Notes: generated by a model not told the origin, from the letters alone. DNA of 64,000 nt from Marinospirillum sp031581385 (GCF_044810985.1 NZ_CP085242.1:558001-622000), one strand, 5' to 3'. Counted from the first letter of the stretch, positions 33,344-43,073 are shown. Numbers and translations are program-made.

Positions 33344-34412
33344 CTGGGTGTCACAAAAACCTTGACCACGTCAGGCAAGCTTCTACGCAGTATGGCGTTG
33401 TCAGGCTTTGTCACATCCTTGGCGAAGGGCATCCGTGAACGGTCTACAGATTTTCGATGGTCCGATGCTGGTGAAGTTTTTCTGCCAGTTCCATCGGCAG
33501 TGGAGCAGAAACAAATCGCCCGCTTCCTGGACCACGAAACCGCCAAAATCGATGCCCTGATCCACGAACAGAAGCGCCTGATTGAGCTGCTGCAGGAAAA
33601 ACGCCAGGCGGTGATTTCCCATGCGGTGACCAAGGGGCTGGATCCGGATGTGCCGATGAAAGACTCCGAGGTGGAGTGGCTTGGTGAGGTGCCGGCTCAT
33701 TGGTCGGTTGGAAAGCTAAGGTGGTACGCAACCATTCAAGGGGGAATTGCCAAAGGTAAAGATTACCAAGACCAAAAGACGGTTACTCTTCCATATCTGC
33801 GGGTTGCGAATGTTCAGGCGGGCTATGTGGACTTGACGGAGGTAAAGGAAATTGCGGTCCTTGAGTCAGAAATTGAACGTTATAGCCTGAGATCTGGTGA
33901 CGTCCTCATGAATGAGGGTGGAGACAACGATAAGCTAGGAAGAGGAACGGTGTGGCAAGCCGAAATCAATCCATGCTTACACCAAAACCATGTCTTTGCG
34001 ATTCGTCCGAACAAATACTTGAAGCCAGAATGGTTGGCTATGTTTACTCAGTCGAGCCGGGCTCGCTCGTACTTTTTCCTAAACTCCAAGCAAAGTACGA
34101 ATTTGGCATCAATTTCATCAAGTAATGTAATGAATTTGGATTTGCCACTACCTTCGACGGAAGAGCAAGAGCAGATACTTAAGTTTCTTGAAGTTGAACT
34201 CAGTCGCTTTACCGAGTTGCAGAAGCAAGCTGATGCGGGAATTCAGTTACTTACTGAACGCCGTTCAGCCCTAATTTCTGCCGCCGTCACCGGCAAAATC
34301 GATGTCCGTGACTGGCAGCCACCCGCCGACGAAAGTGCTTTTGATGAGGAAGTCCGCCAAATCGGCATGGAGGCCAGGGTATGAGCAGATCCCCATTTTA
34401 ATAGGAGCAGTC

Positions 34413-37400
34413 ATGGCAGACAGCCGCGAAAAGTTTTTCCAGAATGACATCCTGGCGGATTTGAAAAGCCAGGGCTGGCTGGTGGGTAAGCCTTCTGGCT
34501 ATGATCCGGTTCATGCGGTCTACACCGAGGATCTGGTGGGCTATTTCAAGGAAGCCTGGCCGGAGCGTTGGGACAAGTTTTGCCAGAGCAATCTGCAAAA
34601 CCCTGAGCAGGTGTTGGTGCAAAAGACGGTTCGGGCACTGGAGAAGAAGGGCACGCTGGATGTGCTTCGCCATGGTTTCAAAGTGCCGGGGGTGAAGATC
34701 GATCTGTGCAGCTTCAAGCCAGACCATGACATGAACCCGGATACTGAATACCGCTATGCGGCCAACCGGCTGCGGGTTGTTGAGGAAGTGTCCTATTCAC
34801 CCCATGCCCGGACGGGTAGCTACAATCCCCGCCTGGATCTGGTGTTGTTTGTGAATGGCCTGCCCACGGCCACGCTGGAGCTGAAAAGCGAGTTCAAACA
34901 AACCGTTGAACAGGCCAAGCGCCAGTACAAGAAAGACCGCCCGGCAAAAGATCCATTAACTCGCAAACCGGAACCCTTGTTGACCTTCAAGCGAGGGGCA
35001 TTGGTCCACTTTGCCGTCAGCCAGGACGAGGTGGCCATGACCACCCGGCTCAATGGTCAGGATACCTTTTTTCTGCCGTTCAACCGGGGCACGGAAGACG
35101 GCGGTGCCGGTAACCCCAGGGCCGAGGATGAAAACAGCTACGCCACGGGCTATCTGTGGCAGACGGTGTTCCAGAAGGATGCCTGGCTCAAGATTATTGG
35201 CCGCTTCCTGCATCTGGAAAAGAAAACCCAGGAGGACTTCTACGGCAACCGCAAGACCAAGGAAACCCTGGTCTTTCCCCGGTATCACCAGTGGGATGTG
35301 GTGAATCAGCTGGTTCAAACCACGAAGAAGGAGGGTGCCGGGCAGCGCTACCTGGTTCAACACAGTGCAGGTTCCGGAAAATCCAATTCCATTGCCTGGT
35401 CAGCTCATCAACTGGCTCAGCTGTACGATGAGGACGGCCAGAAGTTATTCAGCTCCATCATTGTCGTCACCGACCGCACGGTGTTGGACAGCCAGCTGCA
35501 GGACACCATTTATCAGTTTGAACACGCCCAGGGGGTGGTTCGCCCGATTACTCGGGACATCGGTAACCAGAGTAAATCGGAGCAGTTGGCGGATGCGCTG
35601 GCTGAAAAGACCCGCATTATCATCGTCACTATTCAGACCTTCCCGGCATTATTTGATGCCCTGGACAAACACCCGCAACTGGCATCAGGCCGCTATGCGG
35701 TGATTGCTGACGAGGCGCATTCCTCCCAGACCGGCTCTTCTGCAACCAAGCTGAAAGCCATACTGGGTGGTGATTTGCCGGATGGCGAAGAGATCAGTGC
35801 GGAAGAGTTGCTGGACGCGGCGGTTGCCTCCCGCAAGCCCAGCCAGAAGATCAGCTATTACGCCTTCACGGCCACACCCAAGGGCAAGACGCTGGAGTTG
35901 TTTGGTCGTGTGCCCGATCCATCTCAACCACCCAGCGAAACCAACAAGCCTGAGCCTTTTCATGTCTATTCCATGCGCCAGGCGATTGAGGAAGGTTTCA
36001 TTCTGGATGTGCTGAAGCGCTACACCACCTACGCGGTGGCCTGGAAGCTAGCTCACCCGGACGGCGAAGATGAAGAGGTGGACTCCAAGAAGGCCCGAAC
36101 CAAGTTGGCCAAGTGGGTGCGGCTGCACCCGTATAACATCAGCCAGAAGGTGGAGGTGATTGTTGAACACTTCCGGGAGAATGTGCGTCATCTGTTGGAC
36201 GGCCAGGCGAAAGCCATGGTGGTGACCTCTAGCCGCCAGGAAGCCGCTCGGTATCAACTGGCTATGCTTCAATACATCAAGGAGCAAGGCTATAACGATG
36301 TGCATCCGTTGGTGGCCTTTTCCGGCAGCTTGCCGTCGGATGAGGTGTTGCCCGAGGAAGTCACCGAAACCAGCAGTTTTCTCAATCCGGGCCTCAACGG
36401 ACGCGACCATGCCAAGGCTTTGGATACCGACGACTTCAACGTGATGCTGGTGGCCAACAAGTACCAGACGGGTTTTGACCAGCCCAAGCTCTGTGCCATG
36501 TACGTGGACAAGAAGCTCAAAGGCGTGGAATGTGTGCAAACCCTGTCCCGGTTGAACCGCTTATTCCCCGGCAAGGAAACCTTTGTCCTGGACTTTGTGA
36601 ATGACGCCAGCGACATCCTGGAATCCTTCCTGCCTTACTACAATAAGGCGGAATTGAGCGGAGTGTCCGAGACTCAGGTCGTCTATGACCTGCAGGATGT
36701 GTTGGATGCCGAACAGATCTACCACTGGAACGAAGTAGAGGGCTTTGCCCGAGCCTTCTTTGATCCCAAGGCCCCCTCCTCACAATTGAGTTATTACTGC
36801 AAGCCTGCCCAACAACGCTTCAACCAGCGCTACAAGATGCTGCGTGAAGAACGCAAAGACGCCCAGGGCGCACGACGCCAAGCCGAGAAAGACGGCAACG
36901 AACATGGATTGAAGCAAGCGGAGGCCACGCTCAAAGAGATCGGTGAAGGCCTGGATCAACTGGATCTCTTCAAGAAGAATCTGGGCAGCTTTGTTCGGGC
37001 CTATGAGTTCATGGCTCAGATTATCTTCTTCGATGATTCGGAACTGGAGCAGTTGTGTGTCTTCGCCAAGCACTTGCTACCGCTGTTGCGCCAGGAAGCA
37101 CTGGATGATGACGAGCTGGATATCACGGAGCTGCAGCTGTCGCATTACCGAATCACCAAACGTAAAGAACACGAACTCAAGCTCGCCGAGGATGAAGGGG
37201 ACTATGTGCTGGACCCGGTGACTGAGATGGGATCCGGCAAGGCGCATGACCCGGAAAAAAAGCGACTCTCTGAAATCATCGAAACCCTGAATGATCTTTT
37301 TGGTGCTGAAGTCTCGGACGAGGATCAGCTGCATTTTGCCAATGGCATTGCGGATCGTGTACGCCGCGATGAGGCCGTGATGGCGCAGGTGAACAGCCAT

Positions 37401-37589
37401 TCTAGGGATCAGGTGATGCATGGTTTGTTTCCAAAACGGCTGACTGACCTGGTGCTGGATTCGATGACCGACCATGAAAAACTGTCCATGGAAGTGCTGG
37501 AAAACGAAAGCAAACAAAAAACCTTTGCCCTGCTGATTTTGAAGCTTCTTTCCGAGCAAGGCCAAGCTGGTTCTGAATACTACAGCTAG
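34413..37589 (+). CDS. hsdR: Type I restriction endonuclease subunit HsdR
   Basis: 1058 residues from the ATG at 34413, with TAGGAG about 8 nt upstream; the frame open from 34302 overlaps hsdS and lacks a ribosome site. The N-terminal nuclease domain has the D...ExK core (LDLVLFVNGLPTATLELKSEF). The SF2 motor has Walker A HSAGSGKSN (about 315), DEAH (about 431) and later TGFDQPKLCAMYVDK. The C-terminal helical domain docks on HsdM. It appears intact, but without HsdS it has no targeting. Confidence 0.96.
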   Translation: MADSREKFFQNDILADLKSQGWLVGKPSGYDPVHAVYTEDLVGYFKEAWPERWDKFCQSNLQNPEQVLVQKTVRALEKKGTLDVLRHGFKVPGVKIDLCSFKPDHDMNPDTEYRYAANRLRVVEEVSYSPHARTGSYNPRLDLVLFVNGLPTATLELKSEFKQTVEQAKRQYKKDRPAKDPLTRKPEPLLTFKRGALVHFAVSQDEVAMTTRLNGQDTFFLPFNRGTEDGGAGNPRAEDENSYATGYLWQTVFQKDAWLKIIGRFLHLEKKTQEDFYGNRKTKETLVFPRYHQWDVVNQLVQTTKKEGAGQRYLVQHSAGSGKSNSIAWSAHQLAQLYDEDGQKLFSSIIVVTDRTVLDSQLQDTIYQFEHAQGVVRPITRDIGNQSKSEQLADALAEKTRIIIVTIQTFPALFDALDKHPQLASGRYAVIADEAHSSQTGSSATKLKAILGGDLPDGEEISAEELLDAAVASRKPSQKISYYAFTATPKGKTLELFGRVPDPSQPPSETNKPEPFHVYSMRQAIEEGFILDVLKRYTTYAVAWKLAHPDGEDEEVDSKKARTKLAKWVRLHPYNISQKVEVIVEHFRENVRHLLDGQAKAMVVTSSRQEAARYQLAMLQYIKEQGYNDVHPLVAFSGSLPSDEVLPEEVTETSSFLNPGLNGRDHAKALDTDDFNVMLVANKYQTGFDQPKLCAMYVDKKLKGVECVQTLSRLNRLFPGKETFVLDFVNDASDILESFLPYYNKAELSGVSETQVVYDLQDVLDAEQIYHWNEVEGFARAFFDPKAPSSQLSYYCKPAQQRFNQRYKMLREERKDAQGARRQAEKDGNEHGLKQAEATLKEIGEGLDQLDLFKKNLGSFVRAYEFMAQIIFFDDSELEQLCVFAKHLLPLLRQEALDDDELDITELQLSHYRITKRKEHELKLAEDEGDYVLDPVTEMGSGKAHDPEKKRLSEIIETLNDLFGAEVSDEDQLHFANGIADRVRRDEAVMAQVNSHSRDQVMHGLFPKRLTDLVLDSMTDHEKLSMEVLENESKQKTFALLILKLLSEQGQAGSEYYS

Positions 37590-37623
37590 GTAATTCAGCT
37601 TTACCGTGATAAAAAAATTAAAA

Positions 37624-37659
37624 TATCATCAAATATCACTTTTTATCATTTTTTTATCA
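37624..37659. promoter_or_regulatory. Four helically phased TATCA boxes
   Basis: TATCA occurs at 37624, 37634, 37644 and 37655, that is, with periods of 10, 10 and 11 bp, on one face of the helix. They lie about 65-100 bp before the Asn-rich micro-gene and probably form an operator array for a DNA-binding protein, possibly the HTH protein encoded at 37925. Confidence 0.55.
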
Positions 37660-37721
37660 GTTGCGCTAAGAGCACATCTTGCTAGCATGGGTATTGCAAA
37701 CTAACCAACAGGAGAAACATC

Positions 37722-37868
37722 ATGGCTAAGCAATCTAATCACAATGCCGATATTTCAAACAGCAATAAAGGCACCAACGGCACTAACATCACCTACGATA
37801 AAAACCAAGGAAATCGAGGTGGGCAAATGAACCCTAATAATCCGCAGAACTCAGGCAAGAACAAGTAA
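37722..37868 (+). CDS. Asn-rich micro-protein
   Basis: 48 residues with a strong AGGAG site: MAKQSNHNADISNSNKG, then TNGTNITYDKNQGNRGGQMNPNN. About a third is Asn; there are no hydrophobic stretches, so it should be soluble and disordered. I recognise no domain. It has its own upstream operator-like array and a terminator right after it, and the next gene is an HTH protein. Confidence 0.65.
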   Translation: MAKQSNHNADISNSNKGTNGTNITYDKNQGNRGGQMNPNNPQNSGKNK

Positions 37869-37876
37869 GTTCGTTC

Positions 37877-37905
37877 AGGGGAGGAGAGATCCTCCCCTAT
37901 TTTTT
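37877..37905 (+). terminator. Rho-independent terminator after the Asn-rich gene
   Basis: Perfect 9-bp stem AGGGGAGGA/TCCTCCCCT with a 4-nt loop, followed by ATTTTTT. It lies 8 bp after the micro-gene stop and 20 bp before the HTH gene start. The HTH gene must therefore be expressed by readthrough or from a promoter overlapping this terminator. Confidence 0.88.
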
Positions 37906-37924
37906 CGCTTGGTGGAACAGCAAA

Positions 37925-38617
37925 ATGGATGAAACTAAAAATAAGCGCAAAAAAACCAACAAGAAACCATTCAAGCAAACCAGAGAGCTGGTCAGGATGG
38001 CTTTAAATGATGGCTGGACTCAGACGGAAATAGCTAAAGTATGCCGACTTGGTGATAAGCCAAATCATCAGTCAGTCGTAAGCGATTGGAGTCGTGGAAA
38101 GAAAAATGCTACAGAACAACAACTGCGCCCACTTCTTGAAATTTATGGCAGCAGGCTGAGAAGAAATACCTTTAAGGTTTACAGAGGTCAAGACCCAGAA
38201 ACTCAGGAAGACATTTATTATCGTGTCGAAGGAAAAGTGATTCTGAGCCATACCTTGAACATAATAAATAACAAAGGCAAACTGCCATGGCTGCGAATCA
38301 TCATACATTGGCAGAGTCAGGATAAATTTATTGTGGTAGTTCAGGATCGAAGTTGCTTTCCTGCTCCCAATGGTAAAGATGGGGATTTAGCCCTGCACCC
38401 GCATACGGTTAAAAATGATCACAATGGACAGTGGGTTGCAATTATTCGAGAAAAAAAAGGTGTGGGTGATTTGCTGTCTTACGTGAAAATACTCAAAGAA
38501 AATTTCATCAAAGATTTTGACTTAGATGCCATCACTCTCCCGTTTCTTACCGTTGAGGCTTTGCTCAAGCAGGGTATCGAGGTCGATGGTGTTGTGAAAT
38601 ACGACATGGAATGGTAA
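37925..38617 (+). CDS. HTH-domain protein of unknown function
   Basis: 230 residues. After a very basic start (KNKRKKTNKKPFKQ) comes a helix-turn-helix ELVRMALNDGWTQTEIAKVCRLGDKPNHQSVVSDWSRGK. The C-terminal 150 residues are beta-rich (FKVYRGQDPETQEDIYYRVEGKVILSH, FIVVVQDRSCF) with no known signature. It may repress the Asn-rich gene through the TATCA array. The start is ATG; no strong ribosome site is visible. Confidence 0.7.
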   Translation: MDETKNKRKKTNKKPFKQTRELVRMALNDGWTQTEIAKVCRLGDKPNHQSVVSDWSRGKKNATEQQLRPLLEIYGSRLRRNTFKVYRGQDPETQEDIYYRVEGKVILSHTLNIINNKGKLPWLRIIIHWQSQDKFIVVVQDRSCFPAPNGKDGDLALHPHTVKNDHNGQWVAIIREKKGVGDLLSYVKILKENFIKDFDLDAITLPFLTVEALLKQGIEVDGVVKYDMEW

Positions 38618-38674
38618 ATTCATCAGGCAACCCAAAAAGGCTAGGGCGTCTTCAAAGCCCAAAATCAGGCTGTT

Positions 38675-38892
38675 AAGCCTTTGGAGTTACGCGCCTTATA
38701 ACCCAGGCAGCCCCGCCAGTTAGCCCTTTGCGCTGGCGGCGCGAAGTAACTCCGTTTGGATTCCATGGCCGCCGCTTTGAATAAAGCTAGGAGAAAGGTA
38801 GTTCCGATTATCTGAACCGCCGTCATGGAATATTAGGGTAAGGGGTGGGCAAAAACCCAAGCCGTCAGTTTTCTGGCCGCTTGGGTTTTTTT
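38675..38892 (+). ncRNA. Candidate structured RNA ending in a terminator
   Basis: No frame is supported in 38618-39201. Three helices nest or follow: GGAGTTAC/GTAACTCC (38683-38690 with 38746-38753) extended by GCGCC/GGCGC, an inner CGCCAG/CTGGCG hairpin (38714-38738), and a long-range ATTCCATG/CATGGAAT (38760-38831). The stretch ends in ACCCAAGC/GCTTGGGT plus T7 (38855-38892), a good terminator. This indicates a transcript of about 200 nt. Promoter and family are unknown. Confidence 0.5.
38855..38892 (+). terminator. Rho-independent terminator of the candidate RNA
   Basis: 8-bp stem ACCCAAGC/GCTTGGGT with a 16-nt loop, followed by T7. It ends transcription from the left, 300 bp before the GIY-YIG gene. 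Confidence 0.8.
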
Positions 38893-39201
38893 ATGGCTAG
38901 AATTGGCAATCCCTCGGTAACCCAAGCCATATATAACTTGAGAGATAAGTTGAGTCGGTCGCTGGATCGTTAACATTCAGACTGCTACGTCGATATGTTG
39001 CTATTAAGTAATATATGGGTGGCAGGATGCAATTACTCCCTTATTTCAATTGATACTCTTAATATCGGATTCAAGGCCATGCCCGATTATCAGGAATGCA
39101 GAGAGTGGCTGAAGGCTGAAGGCCAATGCGATGAGATTGAGTTTGTAGGCCGTTTTTTTAAGCCAAGAAATTCCGGCTATTTTTTGACTTGGAGAAGTGA
39201 C

Positions 39202-40116
39202 ATGAGTAGACAAGGGCGCAGCATTCGTTTGTTTTTAGTTGATGGGTTGGCCAATGGCTTGATGACTGCGGAAATCATGAATTGGACGGGGCACGCTTTA
39301 ACTGGGCCTCGTACTAAGCTACCTGAACTGGTTCAGCGACCTGAATGTGCTCGTACCGGTGTCTATTTTCTCGTGGGTACAGACCCTGAAAATGCAATGC
39401 GTCCCTTGGTCTACATCGGGGAGTCGGATGATATTGCCAAGCGATTGAAGCAACATCATCGTCCAGAAGATCAGGGTGGCAAGGATTTCTGGGAAAAGGT
39501 CTGTGTGATTTCAAGTAAAGATCAAAATCTAACTAAAGCCCATGCAAAATTTCTTGAAAGCAGACTACTTGCCTTGGCTAAAGAATCGGGTCGCTGTGGT
39601 CTGATCAATAACACCGCCCATGACTACACCATCCTGCCTGAGTCTGATCAGGCGGATATGGCTTTCTTTATTGAGCAAATACGCATGCTCTTGCCTGTTC
39701 TCGGCTTTGATTTTCTGCGTGAGCGGCAAAAGGCGACCCAAATGCCACAGTCTTCCAATAAGACTGAAGAGTCAGTCACGACCTTTGTGATGGAGATTGC
39801 AAAATACGGCATCAAAGCGCAAGCCAGAGAAGTCGAGGGAGAGTTTGTGGTTTTGGCTGGAAGCTATGCAAGAGATCATTGGGCCAGTAAAACTGACTAC
39901 GCCAGTTACAAGCCGCTTTACCAGCAACTGGTGCAAGATGGTGTATTAGCTCAGGATGATAAAGGGGGCATGCGTTTTACCCAGGATCAGGGTTTTTCCA
40001 GCCCGAGTGCTGCCGCAGCTATTGTCTCTGGACGGCCTGCCAATGGTCGGACTGTCTGGTTTGAGAGCCAGAGTCGTAAAACTTATGGCGATTGGCAAAG
40101 TGAGCAGGTGGAGTAA
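39202..40116 (+). CDS. GIY-YIG nuclease family protein with C-terminal DUF4357
   Basis: 304 residues from the ATG at 39202 (GGAG 8 nt upstream). The GIY-YIG domain has GVYFLVG and LVYIGESDDIAKRLKQHH, then the catalytic Glu in FLESRLLALAKE and the Asn in INNTAH. The C-terminal DUF4357 segment reads EFVVLAGSYARDHWAS...YKPLYQQLVQDG. This architecture is common in defence islands. Its role here is unknown; nuclease activity is expected. A longer frame from 38995 enters the non-coding stretch. Confidence 0.9.
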   Translation: MSRQGRSIRLFLVDGLANGLMTAEIMNWTGHALTGPRTKLPELVQRPECARTGVYFLVGTDPENAMRPLVYIGESDDIAKRLKQHHRPEDQGGKDFWEKVCVISSKDQNLTKAHAKFLESRLLALAKESGRCGLINNTAHDYTILPESDQADMAFFIEQIRMLLPVLGFDFLRERQKATQMPQSSNKTEESVTTFVMEIAKYGIKAQAREVEGEFVVLAGSYARDHWASKTDYASYKPLYQQLVQDGVLAQDDKGGMRFTQDQGFSSPSAAAAIVSGRPANGRTVWFESQSRKTYGDWQSEQVE

Positions 40117-40520
40117 GCCCAAAGTAAAGCAGTGAATGACGTAGGGGTAGGGGTGTCAGTTTAAGTGTTCATCACATTAAAATATACTAATATACATAAT
40201 GAAATTGCTTTGAGCTTTGCTAACTAAAATGTAACTACTCGTGTTGCAGGTACTCCGTATACTTTTTCCCGGGGTAAGCGAGGCAGGGTGACTATTATCA
40301 AACATGGCAATGGTTGAATCTAAGAAATGGGGTTTGAACCCGGAATACTGAAAAAAATTAAAGCCACTACTCCCGAAGCAGGGTAGTTGTTAATGGCCAA
40401 CTAAACTGACCCGCTTCTGGCCATTAATTTTGACCCACCCCCAAGGTGGCTTTGGCCACCAAAACCAGTACCTTCCCTCAACGATGATGATTAAGGGGAA
40501 GGGTTTTGAAGGAGTGGGTT

Positions 40521-42038
40521 GTGATTCATAAAATCAAAGCACTACACGACAACGGCCAGGGTCTTTCCGTCCGAGCCATCAGTAAGCAGTTGTCCATCTC
40601 TCGCAATACCGTTCGCAAGTATCTGCGTCTATCGGAAGAAGCCATTCAAGGTCAGCAATCAGACCCCAGTCGCAGCAAAAAGCTGGATGATTACCGCAGT
40701 TATCTGGTGTACCTACTGGGTGAGTTCCCCAAGCTGAGTGCGGTGAAGGTTGCTCGTAAGCTGCGTACTAAATATGGCTCCATCCCTGCATCTGATCGAA
40801 GTTTGCGCCGTTATATTCAACAGCTGCGCCAGGAAGTGGCTGTAGCTCAGGTTCGCTACTTTGAACCCATTATTGATGATGTGGCCGGTGTTCAATGTCA
40901 GGTTGATCCCGGCGAGCTGCGAGGCGTTCGGGTCGGTGATCAGGAGGTCACCCTTCACTTTGTTGTCTTCGTGCTCTCTTTCTCGCGTCTGATGTATGTG
41001 GGCCTGAGCTTCCAGCCCCTTGATACCCAGGCCTTTATTCAACTGCATGATGAAGCCTTCCGGTATTTTGGCGGCATCACCGAAGAGTGTGTTTATGACC
41101 AGACCAAGCTGGTGGTGATCAAGGAGCAATACCGGGAAATCGAGGCCAACCAGCGCTTTTACCAGTATGCCACCACCGCAGGCTTTAGAATCCATGCCTG
41201 TGAAGGCTATGACCCCCAGAGCAAGGGCAAGGTGGAAGCTGGGGTCAAATACGTCAAGCAGGACTGCTTTTATGGCGAACACTTCACCTGTCAACAAGCC
41301 GTGAGAGACCATCTGCAAAACTGGCTGGATGAAGTGGCCAACCGTCGTGAGCATGGCACCACCGGCCAGATCCCCCACACCGTTTTTATGGCCGAAGAAC
41401 GAACTCAGCTGAAGCCTTACCTGGCCCCCAGCAGTCTTCGTCAGCCTTCGGCGATTGAAACTCGTCGTGCGGATAAAACCGGTCTGATCAGCTACCAAGC
41501 CAATAAATACTCCGTGCCTCTGGCCTGGCAGCAATCTCAGGTCGGTGTAATGCAGCAGGAAGGCCGTCTGGTCATTACCGACCTAAACACTGGTGAGACC
41601 CTGGCCGAACATACCCTGTGCCTGGAAAAGGGGCGCATCATCAAGAACAACAACCACTACCGGGACAGGGAAGCTCGGGTGGCGCAGCTGGAGACCGAAA
41701 TCAGTCAAATGCTGGGAAAGGCTCTGGGTCAGACACTCTGCCAGCAGATCAGGCGCTCAGAGCCTAGAGTCGTCAAGGATCAGCTGGTTGCCCTGAAATC
41801 CATCCTGGCTCACCTGGAGCCGGAAGATCGAAAGCTGCTTGTGCAGCTGGCCGAGCGGCCCGGCATTACCGCTGGCAAGATCAAACGCTACCTGGAGGCG
41901 GAACGTCAGGCGCGGAGCAAAGGGCGTTATCCAGATCACGGTCTGCCAGAGGCTACTTCGGCCAACCATGTAGACCTCTCGGCTTACCAGCGACTTGGCC
42001 AGTCCAGTGGCCAGGAGGTGACCCATGGGGCAGCTTGA
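40521..42038 (+). CDS. istA: IstA transposase of IS21 element A
   Basis: 505 residues from GTG at 40521 with AAGGAG 6 nt upstream; TTG at 40509 minus 3 is an alternative. HTH GLSVRAISKQLSISRNTVRKYL, then the DDE core: D in VQCQVDPGE, D in CVYDQTKLVV, E in SKGKVEAGVKYVK. Its end overlaps istB by 14 bp, as in other IS21 elements. Confidence 0.94.
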   Translation: MIHKIKALHDNGQGLSVRAISKQLSISRNTVRKYLRLSEEAIQGQQSDPSRSKKLDDYRSYLVYLLGEFPKLSAVKVARKLRTKYGSIPASDRSLRRYIQQLRQEVAVAQVRYFEPIIDDVAGVQCQVDPGELRGVRVGDQEVTLHFVVFVLSFSRLMYVGLSFQPLDTQAFIQLHDEAFRYFGGITEECVYDQTKLVVIKEQYREIEANQRFYQYATTAGFRIHACEGYDPQSKGKVEAGVKYVKQDCFYGEHFTCQQAVRDHLQNWLDEVANRREHGTTGQIPHTVFMAEERTQLKPYLAPSSLRQPSAIETRRADKTGLISYQANKYSVPLAWQQSQVGVMQQEGRLVITDLNTGETLAEHTLCLEKGRIIKNNNHYRDREARVAQLETEISQMLGKALGQTLCQQIRRSEPRVVKDQLVALKSILAHLEPEDRKLLVQLAERPGITAGKIKRYLEAERQARSKGRYPDHGLPEATSANHVDLSAYQRLGQSSGQEVTHGAA

Positions 42039-42305
42039 ACAAACCCGCGCCCGCTGCAAAAGCCTGAGGCTGACCTGGATGGCTCAACAGCTCCCTCAGC
42101 TGCTCGGTGAAGCTGAAAGTAATGACTGGTCTTATCTACAGTGTATCGACCACCTGATGGGCTATGAGCTGAAAGAACGCGATCAAAAACGCATCCAGCG
42201 TCTGCGTAAACCGCTGAAGGTTGCCACCCATTCCATTTCAAAGCTGCCACCCGGACCGCGGCAAAGCTGCCACCCCAGGTGATGCTCAATGCGGGGTTTT
42301 CATTG

Positions 42306-43061
42306 TTATTCCGAAGGTGGGTTTTCAGTCAACTTTTTTCGCTTTTTTCTCATTGATTCCCCTCTTAAATTGATCTTGTAGGCGTTGTGTACCAGTCGAT
42401 CCAGGATCGCATCAGCCAGGGTGGCATCACCGATGACACCGTGCCATTCCTCAACGGGCAGCTGGCTTGTGGCGATAGTTGAACGTCGGCCTTGTCGATC
42501 CTCCATGACTTCCAACAGGTCCCGACGGTTTTCTGCGGTCATCTTCATGAGTCCCCAGTCGTCCAGAAGCAGCACATCAACCTTGGCCAGGTTGGCGAGC
42601 AGGCGGGGGTATTGACCATCACCCTTGGCTACGGATAGCTCGTGGAACAATCGGTTCAGGCGAACATACTGGGCGGTGTAGCCTTCTCGACAGGCTTTGT
42701 GTGCCAGAGCGCAAGCCAGCCAGGTTTTGCCCACACCGGTTGGCCCTGTGATCAGTAGATTCAGGTGCTCCTTGATCCACTGACAGCTCCCCAGGGATTG
42801 AATGAGTCCCTGGTCCAGCCCCCGCGGACTGCGATAGTCAATGTCCTCAAGGCTGGCCGTGTGCCGGAGTTTGGCTCGCCTTAATCGACTGCTCATGCGC
42901 CGGTTTTCTCGCTCGGTCATCTCTCGATCCACCAGTAGGCCCAGTCGCTCTTCAAAGCTCATTTGTTCGCTTTCAGGTGTGAGGGACAGGTCGGTTAGAG
43001 CCGCTGCCATGCCATTGAGTTTGAGGGCGTGGAGTTTGTCCAGAGTGGGGTGTTTTAACAT
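42306..43061 (-). CDS. istB: IstB helper ATPase of element B
   Basis: 251 residues; DnaA/DnaC-like AAA+ protein. Walker A ITGPTGVGKTWLACAL, Walker B VDVLLLDDWGL, and the family N-terminus LKHPTLDKLHALKLNGMAAAL. It regulates target choice and IstA activity. AAGGATC precedes the ATG; it lies 12 bp after istA. Confidence 0.95.
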   Translation of the reverse strand: MLKHPTLDKLHALKLNGMAAALTDLSLTPESEQMSFEERLGLLVDREMTERENRRMSSRLRRAKLRHTASLEDIDYRSPRGLDQGLIQSLGSCQWIKEHLNLLITGPTGVGKTWLACALAHKACREGYTAQYVRLNRLFHELSVAKGDGQYPRLLANLAKVDVLLLDDWGLMKMTAENRRDLLEVMEDRQGRRSTIATSQLPVEEWHGVIGDATLADAILDRLVHNAYKINLRGESMRKKRKKLTENPPSE

Positions 43062-43073
43062 GATGAAGATCCT

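Larger units (their letters stand above)
32111..33373 (+). mobile_element. IS3-family element, copy 2 (complete, 1263 bp)
   Basis: Left end TGAGGTGGTCTAATGG and right end read inward TGACGTGGTCAAGG are imperfect inverted repeats of about 35 bp, with a shared CCCAGTTAAG at their inner side. They have the TGA...TCA termini usual for IS3 elements. The 3-bp target duplication GGC flanks the whole tandem array (30928-30930 and 33374-33376), showing one insertion event followed by duplication. Confidence 0.92.
30556..34384 (+). pseudogene. hsdS: HsdS specificity subunit, disrupted by a tandem IS3-family insertion
   Basis: The N-terminal part (30556-30930, GTG start) ends at LPEYYG. The rest resumes after the insertion (33377-34384) with KLLRSMALSGFVTS. 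Removing 30931-33376 restores one continuous frame. The two target-recognition domains start at WLGDIPDSWDLIRLKHL and WLGEVPAHWSVGKLRWY. The conserved helical spacer repeats are EQKQIARFLDHETAKIDALIHEQKRLIELLQEKRQAVISHAVTKGL and the matching C-terminal helix. Without HsdS neither methylation nor restriction should work. Confidence 0.93.

Noticed and set aside
30931..33373. Two independent IS insertions
   Set aside because: Only one GGC target duplication exists, and copy 1 ends at microhomology with copy 2, so one insertion plus duplication is simpler.
34302..34412. N-terminal extension of HsdR
   Set aside because: It overlaps the end of hsdS in another frame and has no ribosome site; the ATG at 34413 has TAGGAG.
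38671..38760. Integron attC site
   Set aside because: The stem with GTTAAGC looked suggestive, but the paired R/L boxes of attC cannot be completed and there is no integron integrase.
40117..40387. Gene fragments before IS21 element A
   Set aside because: Short open stretches (such as one ending in NPEY then a TGA in frame with the ygjP remnant) are too degraded to name.
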